Positions 8,285 through 13,042 of a stretch of 13,042 bases of DNA are shown here, piece after piece. The DNA lies in NCBI GenBank assembly GCA_050049955.1, contig JASFVG010000083.1:1-13042 (forward strand), given 5' to 3'. Within the stretch, counting starts at the first letter, position 1; the number at the start of each line of letters is the position of its first letter. The position numbers were made by a program, and so were the translations under genes. This stretch comes from SKLM01 sp050049955. Its GTDB lineage: Bacteria; Chloroflexota; Anaerolineae; B4-G1. The notes under the pieces are model-generated. The model saw only the letters and a program-made list of their open reading frames with translations. It was not told the origin of the DNA and searched no databases.

Positions 8285-8290
8285 CCTCCT
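8285..8290 (-). promoter_or_regulatory. Perfect Shine-Dalgarno pointing at a CTG start of tgt
   Basis: Read on the minus strand this is AGGAGG, followed by ATTACC and then CTG. The six-base spacing is ideal for CTG, whereas the ATT codon directly abuts the site. This is the main evidence for the non-standard tgt start. Confidence 0.7.
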
Positions 8291-8344
8291 GTTCGGGCCG
8301 ACCGGAGAGCCAGCTTTCTCCGGGCCGAGGACAAGGCGAATGCG

Positions 8345-9670
8345 CTATCTCCTGCCCCGCCGCGAGGACCGAGGGGTCGACGCTGCAACTCGGTAGGCGG
8401 GGGCCGTGATAGGGGCCGGCGTGCAGCGGCTCACATCGAGCATCCGTGTGGCCAGGCGCGGGTCAATCTCATCGACCTTACCTGCTGTTGTGATCACCGT
8501 TGGCAGCCGGGCGTTGTACCGGTAGTCAAAGATCTGGTAGAGTTTCTCCCGAGCCCACGGCGTCGCGGATTCCGTGCCCAGGTCGTCGAGCACGAGCAGG
8601 GGGGCACGCCGAACCTCCTCAAAGCGCTTGTCAAAGGGAATCGTGCTGTGCGGGTTGAACGTGGCTCGCAAGTGATCCAGGAGATCCGGCACGACGACGA
8701 AAAGGACCGGATAGCCTCTCGCAGCTTGGAAGTTGGCGATAGCGGCGGCCAGGTGGGTCTTCCCACAGCCATAGGTACCAGTGAATACCAGCCAGTCCTG
8801 CGGACTCTCGGCATAGGCGTAGGCCTTGTCGCGGGCCTCCTTGAGGCTCGTTCTCTCCTCGCCCTCCAGTTCCTCCTTCCGCAGGTCGAAGTTATCGAAC
8901 ATCTGATCTCTGTGAAGATGGAGGCTGCTCAGCTCCGACTGATCCTGTGCCACGCCGGAACGGCGGTAGTCCGGTGCGGTGATGGAGACGACCTTGGTCA
9001 GATCGGGATCAACGATGCGGGAGCGCAGACGGAGGGGGATATCCTCCAACTCGTGGTTCGTCGTGATCACGGTGGCCAGCTGGGCGTTGTACCGATGGTT
9101 GAAGATCTGATAGAGCTTCTCGCTCACCCATGCTGTGGCGGACTCAGTGCCCAGATCGTCAAGGATCAGCACCGGCACGGTCCGGATATCTCGAAATCGT
9201 GCTTCGAAAGGCAGTGCCTCCGTCTCCGGATTGGAGGGAACGAAAGTCGCCCGGAGGTGGTCCAGTAGATCCGGCACGGTGACAAACAGCACCGGCTGAC
9301 CCCGCTCGACACACAGGTTTGCGATCGCTGCCGCGAGGTGTGTTTTGCCACAGCCGTAGCCACCTCTCAGGACAAGCCAACCCTGCGGGTTCTGAGCGAA
9401 GGCGAGCGCCTCGTCATAGGCCCAACGAAGGTTGGCGCGCTTGTCGGGTGGCAGGCCGTGCCCTTCCGGTGCAAAGGTCGCGAATGTCATCCGTTCTAGG
9501 AGGTCGAGTTCGCTCAGTGCGCGGAGTGTCGACGCACGCTGCCTGGCCAAACCGGCCATCCGGCAGCTGCACGGAACGAGCTTGCCAAAGTCGCCGTGAT
9601 CGACGGGGACGTTCGCCCTGATGTAGCCCAGGCCATGGCAAATTGGGCATCCTTCTTCTTTGGGCGCCAT
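8345..9670 (-). CDS. DnaC/DnaI-like helicase-loader ATPase with two tandem AAA domains
   Basis: Predicted cytoplasmic loader of the replicative helicase, 441 residues from ATG 9670. Positions below count from that start. A zinc finger is formed by CPIC (8-11) and CSC (34-36), the usual N-terminal layout of DnaC-like loaders. Domain 1 has Walker A GGYGCGKTH (103-111), Walker B LILDDLGTE (168-176) and sensor-1 VITTN (201-205). Domain 2 repeats this: GTYGCGKTH (298-306), LVLDDLGTE (359-367), but VITTAG (392-397) where the sensor Asn is lost. Ordinary DnaC/DnaI loaders have one AAA domain and about 250-330 residues, so this is a duplication. The start 9670 follows the dnaD-like stop by 13 bases with AGGCGGG upstream; ATG 9697 or 9757 would overlap the upstream gene. 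The basic tail ends SSRRGRR. Confidence 0.88.
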   Translation of the reverse strand: MAPKEEGCPICHGLGYIRANVPVDHGDFGKLVPCSCRMAGLARQRASTLRALSELDLLERMTFATFAPEGHGLPPDKRANLRWAYDEALAFAQNPQGWLVLRGGYGCGKTHLAAAIANLCVERGQPVLFVTVPDLLDHLRATFVPSNPETEALPFEARFRDIRTVPVLILDDLGTESATAWVSEKLYQIFNHRYNAQLATVITTNHELEDIPLRLRSRIVDPDLTKVVSITAPDYRRSGVAQDQSELSSLHLHRDQMFDNFDLRKEELEGEERTSLKEARDKAYAYAESPQDWLVFTGTYGCGKTHLAAAIANFQAARGYPVLFVVVPDLLDHLRATFNPHSTIPFDKRFEEVRRAPLLVLDDLGTESATPWAREKLYQIFDYRYNARLPTVITTAGKVDEIDPRLATRMLDVSRCTPAPITAPAYRVAASTPRSSRRGRR

Positions 9671-9683
9671 CGCCGAGTCCCGC

Positions 9684-10352
9684 CTACGCTTTTCCATGCT
9701 TCCACTCGAGGTACCGTCGCCGATCAGCCTCGGGGGATCGGCTGTCTCTGCCCTCATCCTTGCCTTCGCTTTGCCAGCGCAGCAGGATGGCGAGGATGTA
9801 CTTCCAGCTTCGCTTATTCAAGCTGACCGCCTCGCGGAAAGCGTCCTCGATCCAGGAAGTCGGGTATGTATGCTCGGCTTCGCGCAGTTCCTCGGCGATC
9901 AGAGGCGTCAGCAAGCCGATGTTCTGCTCGTACAGCGTGAAGATGTTTGGCCGTCCAGCGCTTTCTGTCTCCTCTGGCCAGTCCCCGCCGGCGATAGCCT
10001 CCACCGCAGCCCGTCCCTTAGGCGTGTTCGCGAAGTAGAGGTCATCTCCGGGCCCTCCGTCTGGCGCCCGAGCCTGAAGCAGGGTACCGCGTTCAACCGC
10101 CTTGGACAACGCGGCGTGGAGGGTTTCGGTAGGGTGCTCCCCAAGGCCAGAGAGCAACACTGTGTCAGAGGCCAGGTCGGCAAAGCGAAGGAAGGGCGGT
10201 TCGCCCCGTTGCTGGCTCAGGCGCCACAATGCGTAGAGTGTCAACTTGAGCTCACCCAGATCATCGATCATGGGCATCAGGTCGGCGAAGAACGGTTCCG
10301 GAATGCTGACGGTCTTCACCTTGCCCGACGGAAAGCCGCTGAATGCGCGCAT
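9684..10352 (-). CDS. DnaD-like primosome protein
   Basis: Predicted replication-initiation protein of 222 residues that would work with the helicase loader encoded directly after it. An N-terminal winged-helix-like part covers about residues 11-120. The DnaD/DnaB_2 C-terminal domain is at about 136-197: NIFTLYEQNIGLLTP with the YxxxIG motif, then the helix containing YPTSWIEDAFREAV and RSWKYILAILLRW, which is highly typical. The tail is charged and probably DNA-binding. I start it at ATG 10352 rather than 10400 because the -10 box of the promoter overlaps 10400, so that ATG would not be in the mRNA. AGGGGG lies about ten bases before 10352. The gene ends 13 bases before the loader. DnaD with a DnaC-like partner is typical of Firmicutes and is also seen in Chloroflexota. 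Confidence 0.87.
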   Translation of the reverse strand: MRAFSGFPSGKVKTVSIPEPFFADLMPMIDDLGELKLTLYALWRLSQQRGEPPFLRFADLASDTVLLSGLGEHPTETLHAALSKAVERGTLLQARAPDGGPGDDLYFANTPKGRAAVEAIAGGDWPEETESAGRPNIFTLYEQNIGLLTPLIAEELREAEHTYPTSWIEDAFREAVSLNKRSWKYILAILLRWQSEGKDEGRDSRSPEADRRRYLEWKHGKA

Positions 10353-10398
10353 CGTGAGGGTGCCCCCTGGTCGCGATGTCTCCTGACAACTGGAGGGC

Positions 10399-10426
10399 AT
10401 TATACACGCGGGCCTGGGTAGGTCAA
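10399..10426 (-). promoter_or_regulatory. Sigma-70-type promoter of the dnaD-like operon
   Basis: On the minus strand TTGACC (10426-10421) and TATAAT (10404-10399) are 16 bases apart, close to consensus. Transcription should start near 10392, leaving a leader of about 40 bases before ATG 10352. Confidence 0.8.
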
Positions 10427-10439
10427 GGTATGGGAGTTC

Positions 10440-10468
10440 TTGAAGGATGAGCTCGATGGTGGTAAAAT
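10440..10468 (+). promoter_or_regulatory. Sigma-70-type promoter of the RtcB-like operon
   Basis: TTGAAG (10440-10445) and TAAAAT (10463-10468) are 17 bases apart. Transcription should start near 10475, about 70 bases before ATG 10545. The TTG that begins the longest open frame is thus a -35 box, not a start codon. The two divergent -35 boxes are only 13 bases apart. Confidence 0.72.
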
Positions 10469-10534
10469 CCTACAACGCTTTTTCCCTGTAGACGCAAGCT
10501 GGTCGCCCACCTTGGGGTCTCTGCTGCAAGAATC

Positions 10535-10539
10535 GGAGA
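10535..10539 (+). promoter_or_regulatory. Ribosome binding site of the RtcB-like gene
   Basis: GGAGA lies five bases before ATG 10545 and supports that start over the upstream TTG at 10440. Confidence 0.65.
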
Positions 10540-10544
10540 ACGGC

Positions 10545-11738
10545 ATGGATAGGGAGTCACTACTCCAGAGGGCTCAGGAGCATATCTTCTCTACCGGCTT
10601 GGATGACAGCGGGGCGAAACTAGGCCTGACCAACATGAAGTATGGACTGGCCAAGATCCATCTAGCGCAGGAGGCGCTGGGTGCAAGCGCCAACGCTACG
10701 TTCATCGCCGCTCCGGACCTGAGCGTTACCCGCAACTCTGCTAGGTGGAAGAGCGGTTTCGGCTACGGTGGGCTGGTGACCTGGGGGGACGGGGAGCTGG
10801 AGTTGGTGATACTGGATCTCAAGCCCAACTGTTGTGGTATGCTGTTGGGCGTCCTTGACACGTTGCCGGACCGCGACACAACACTGCGGCGGCTGCAGGC
10901 GCTCCGATCGATTGAACTCGCCATAAACGGGATACCGCTGAAGTGGGACTTTGGGGAGAGCAATCACTTCATTACGATCTACCGCACAGTCCCGCCAAGT
11001 CAAACGGATTTCCCCCCTTACGCCGTTGTCATCCACGGCTCTGGCAGCGAGCTGCGTGGGGAGACACCTTGGGGCCCCGGGCTGTACTGGGATCGCAGCG
11101 AGGCCCTTCGTCAGAGAGCCGAGACTTTAGACACCCCCCTCGGATCACTGCTTGTCCTTACTGGGCAAGCGGCAAGAGACTATTGCGACTCCTTCCAGTG
11201 GGTAGACGCGTTCGCCAAGGAGCGCCGGTTGCTCATCGCCCGCCGGCTGTTCGACGATGTGACTGTTTACAGCAACGAGTCCCATCAGGGGCTCACCAAT
11301 ATGAATGAGATGGCTCTGGGGATCTATGCGGCACGCGGAGATGATGCGGCTATCCTACCGCTGACGCTTCAAGCCCATCTACCTGCCTTCATGTTGAGAA
11401 GCCGGGCCAACCTGTCCGACGAGGTTATTGAGCGCATGGGTTGGGTAGAGCGGGCGAAGCGATTAGGCCTCTATGACCGGCTCAGGGCAGCCAATCTGGT
11501 GCCCCACGGGGGAGGCTACACCTATCCACACATCCGTGATGTTGTTTCGGTCATCGAGATTGGACAAGAGCGCTACTTCGAACTCAGCTTCGTTGGGGCT
11601 GAAGCGCGACAGATCGTCAACAACGTGCGCGATCTGCCGTTTACGTACCGTGGCCTGAACGTGGTGGATCGCACCGTGGCGTTGGGTTTGGGAGAGGTCG
11701 TGGCTCAGCTTGATCCCGTCTACGGGCTCAAGCTATAG
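10545..11738 (+). CDS. Divergent RtcB-fold protein (RNA ligase RtcB-like, altered active site)
   Basis: Looks hypothetical at first, but carries RtcB landmarks in order over 397 residues (E. coli RtcB about 408). These are an APDL segment (56-59) where RtcB has MPDVH; PNCCGM (94-99) where RtcB has DIGCGM; ESNHF (138-142) for GGNHF; VIHGSGSE (162-169) for HSGSRG; a helix with ARDYCDSFQWVDAFAKERR (210-228) resembling the 'DY..AM.WAQ.YA..NR' helix; NESHQG (244-249) for CHHN; PHGGGY (320-325) for HGAGR; and a C-terminal DPVYGLKL like the RtcB end. RtcB uses manganese and GTP to join RNA ends. Cys97, His141, His164, His247 and the guanylylation-equivalent His321 are kept, but the Asp ligand, the DVH histidine and the HGAGR arginine are not. 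Ligase activity is therefore uncertain. It is followed 15 bases later by a zinc hydrolase gene. Confidence 0.72.
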   Translation: MDRESLLQRAQEHIFSTGLDDSGAKLGLTNMKYGLAKIHLAQEALGASANATFIAAPDLSVTRNSARWKSGFGYGGLVTWGDGELELVILDLKPNCCGMLLGVLDTLPDRDTTLRRLQALRSIELAINGIPLKWDFGESNHFITIYRTVPPSQTDFPPYAVVIHGSGSELRGETPWGPGLYWDRSEALRQRAETLDTPLGSLLVLTGQAARDYCDSFQWVDAFAKERRLLIARRLFDDVTVYSNESHQGLTNMNEMALGIYAARGDDAAILPLTLQAHLPAFMLRSRANLSDEVIERMGWVERAKRLGLYDRLRAANLVPHGGGYTYPHIRDVVSVIEIGQERYFELSFVGAEARQIVNNVRDLPFTYRGLNVVDRTVALGLGEVVAQLDPVYGLKL

Positions 11739-11753
11739 AACGGCAGGGGACCC

Positions 11754-12731
11754 GTGACCGAGCGCAACCGATGCAGGAACCCCGATCCGGGTGGATGGCT
11801 GCCCGTCGACGAGTTGGGAGATTTCGCCGCGGGAGCCATCGGCTGCCAGCGACTCCAGCTGGTGGTCCGCCAACTCAGAGATGGCTCGTTTCTCACCGTG
11901 CCGGCGGCCGTCATCAGCGATGGGCACAATGGGCCTTGGATGGTACTGGTCTCGGGGCAGCACGGCAACGAGTGGAACGGGCCCTGGCTTCTACACTGTC
12001 TGATCCGCCGAGTGGATCCCTCACAGGTCCGTGGCACCATCGTGATCCTGCCGATTGCCAATCCGATGGCCTTCAACGAGGGACGGCGTACGTCACTCGT
12101 GGACAGCATAGACCTGAATCGCACCTATGGCGGGCGGTCACCGAGGAAGCCAACGGAACACTTGGGCGCTGTCCTGTGGCGTTCTGTGTTCTCCAGAGCT
12201 GACTACCTGATTGATCTTCACAGCGGTGGGGCAGGGGAGTATCTGCCGTTCGCCTCCGCAGTGAACGGCACGGAACTGGCGCTAGCCCGCACGTTGAACC
12301 TGCCCTACATCCATACGCCAGGAAGAACCAAGTCCGGTTTCCTCGTGGATGCATGTCAACAAGCGGGCATTCGGGCGGTACTCCTCGAGGTGGGGGGAGG
12401 ACGCTCCCTGGACGCCTCGTATCACCCGCTCGTGCTCGATGGCCTGATCAACTGCATGCGGGCCGTCGAAATCCTGCAGGGAGAGCCACTACCTGGGCCG
12501 GAACCCTACGTATTCGCCCGCAAGGACATCGTGTCTGCCCCCTGTGCTGGGTTCTTCTTTCCGAGTGTTCAACTGGGGCAGCACGTTGATCTCGGAGACG
12601 CCCTGGGAACCATCACGGCTCCGCTAAGTGAAGACAGCCTGGAGATCGTGTCACCTCGAGCAGGGATTGTCCTCTACCTGCGAAGGGAGCCGGTGGTCGG
12701 CGAGCAAGACAGCCTGACCCACATCGTCTGA
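11754..12731 (+). CDS. Succinylglutamate desuccinylase/aspartoacylase (AstE/AspA) family zinc hydrolase
   Basis: Predicted zinc-dependent deacylase of the M14-like AstE/AspA family, 325 residues. Zinc ligands are seen as SGQHGNEW (67-74; His70 and Glu73) and DLHSGG (154-159; His156). Substrate residues appear in NPMAF (103-107) and DLNRTYGG (120-127), and the catalytic Glu in LLEVGGG (210-216; Glu212). The C-terminus (about 255-325) is a small beta domain with a lipoyl-like pattern (SAPCAGFFFPSVQLGQHVDL, then SPRAGIVLYL), common in this family. The start is GTG 11754, preceded by AGGGG (11745-11749). It lies 15 bases after the RtcB-like stop, so the two share a transcript. Family members cleave N-acyl amino acids or related amides; the actual substrate cannot be told. 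No arginine-degradation or ectoine genes are next to it. Confidence 0.88.
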   Translation: MTERNRCRNPDPGGWLPVDELGDFAAGAIGCQRLQLVVRQLRDGSFLTVPAAVISDGHNGPWMVLVSGQHGNEWNGPWLLHCLIRRVDPSQVRGTIVILPIANPMAFNEGRRTSLVDSIDLNRTYGGRSPRKPTEHLGAVLWRSVFSRADYLIDLHSGGAGEYLPFASAVNGTELALARTLNLPYIHTPGRTKSGFLVDACQQAGIRAVLLEVGGGRSLDASYHPLVLDGLINCMRAVEILQGEPLPGPEPYVFARKDIVSAPCAGFFFPSVQLGQHVDLGDALGTITAPLSEDSLEIVSPRAGIVLYLRREPVVGEQDSLTHIV

Positions 12732-12750
12732 GGTGCCCAGTATCGTACCT

Positions 12751-12769
12751 CTGGCCGCTGAGGGGCCAG
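12751..12769. terminator. Small hairpin between convergent genes
   Basis: CTGGCC (12751-12756) pairs with GGCCAG (12764-12769) around a 7-base loop in the 52-base gap between the hydrolase and the convergent last gene. No proper T-run follows on either strand, so it is at best a weak terminator. Confidence 0.3.
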
Positions 12770-12783
12770 TTGTCGTCGGGGGC

Positions 12784-13042
12784 CTACGCCTGAATCTCTT
12801 CGTAGTGCGCCGCTAGGTAGCTCAAGAGCACAGCGGACGCGGCGAACATCTGGGCCAGGTCTTCCTCCTGCAGCCGGGTGATGCTCAATGCCTCGTCGGA
12901 CACACCCAGCCCGCGCTCCGTGTCAATGCCTCCGTAGCCCGACAGGTTGACAACCAGGGCGCGTTTCCGATTCTCGCCAATGTACGGCTCGAGGGCGATG
13001 CGGAACAGCGCCCCCACAGGGAGCAACTGGTCGCCATCGCGA
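12784..13042 (-). CDS. Unrecognised protein, C-terminal 85 residues only
   Basis: The frame is open from the window edge (13042) to TAG at 12784-12786. The gene starts outside the window; the TTG at 13026 is an internal codon preceded by RDGDQ in the same frame. Visible parts are a strand-like stretch RALVVNLSGYGGIDTERGLGVS and a C-terminal amphipathic helix EEDLAQMFAASAVLLSYLAAHYEE. There is no motif I recognise. It is convergent with the zinc hydrolase, so it is probably not part of that operon. Confidence 0.7.
   Translation of the reverse strand, partial: RDGDQLLPVGALFRIALEPYIGENRKRALVVNLSGYGGIDTERGLGVSDEALSITRLQEEDLAQMFAASAVLLSYLAAHYEEIQA

Noticed and set aside
8302..8323. Hairpin (7-bp stem, 8-base loop) between the DnaC-like gene and tgt as a terminator
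   Set aside because: No T-run follows on the minus strand; it may slow transcription but is not a supported terminator.
8048..9268. Long open frame of 406 codons on the + strand
   Set aside because: It lies opposite tgt and the DnaC-like gene, whose motifs are unmistakable on the minus strand. The frame is a product of GC-rich third positions and has no domain I recognise.
10353..10400. N-terminal extension of the DnaD-like protein from ATG 10400
   Set aside because: That ATG overlaps the TATAAT box and would not be in the transcript; the extension MPSSCQETSRPGG has no family counterpart.
10440..10544. TTG start adding 35 residues to the RtcB-like protein
   Set aside because: The TTG is part of a -35 box, and ATG 10545 has its own GGAGA site.
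1..13042. CRISPR arrays, tRNA genes, insertion sequences, attachment sites
   Set aside because: No spaced direct repeats, cloverleaf or CCA-type ends, transposase motifs or flanking duplications were seen on either strand.

Overview
The window is about 13 kb of gene-dense, GC-rich bacterial DNA with short intergenic gaps. No tRNA, rRNA, CRISPR array or mobile element is visible. The pairing of a DnaD-like protein with a zinc-finger DnaC-like ATPase, together with an anaerobe-type YgfK and a BMP-type nucleoside transporter, makes me favour a Chloroflexota (Anaerolineae-like) or other Gram-positive-like anaerobe. That assignment is inference from gene content, not from a marker gene.

Region 1 (2-6996, + strand) is a purine-type import and catabolism block. 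An ABC ATPase with two nucleotide-binding domains is followed by two overlapping permeases of the nucleoside (BMP/YufOPQ) family. After a 156-base gap with a possible small ORF comes a 1102-residue YgfK-like flavin/iron-sulfur oxidoreductase, which is closed by a 16-bp perfect-stem terminator. YgfK carries the same kinds of modules as dihydropyrimidine dehydrogenase, but with the flavin barrel at the N-terminus. I read the block as uptake plus reductive breakdown of a purine-like base. The solute-binding protein and hydrolytic enzymes would lie outside the window.

Region 2 (7121-10426, - strand) runs dnaD-like, then a tandem-AAA DnaC-like helicase loader, then tgt (queuosine tRNA modification). 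It starts from a near-consensus promoter whose -10 box rules out the longest dnaD start. The tgt gene has no ATG, GTG or TTG start that keeps its conserved N-terminus; a perfect AGGAGG sits 6 bases before an in-frame CTG.

Region 3 (10440-12731, + strand) is divergent from region 2, with a second clear promoter back to back. Its first gene at first sight looks like an unknown protein. Read closely, it carries the landmarks of the RNA ligase RtcB in the right order (Cys, Asn-His-Phe, His-Gly-Ser, Ser-His, His-Gly-Gly-Gly, and the long helix before the fourth of these), but with several catalytic-site substitutions. It is co-transcribed with a zinc-dependent AstE/aspartoacylase-family hydrolase. 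This divergent RtcB-fold protein plus amidohydrolase pair is the most novel item here.

Region 4 (12784-13042, - strand) is the 3' end of an unrecognised gene running off the window.
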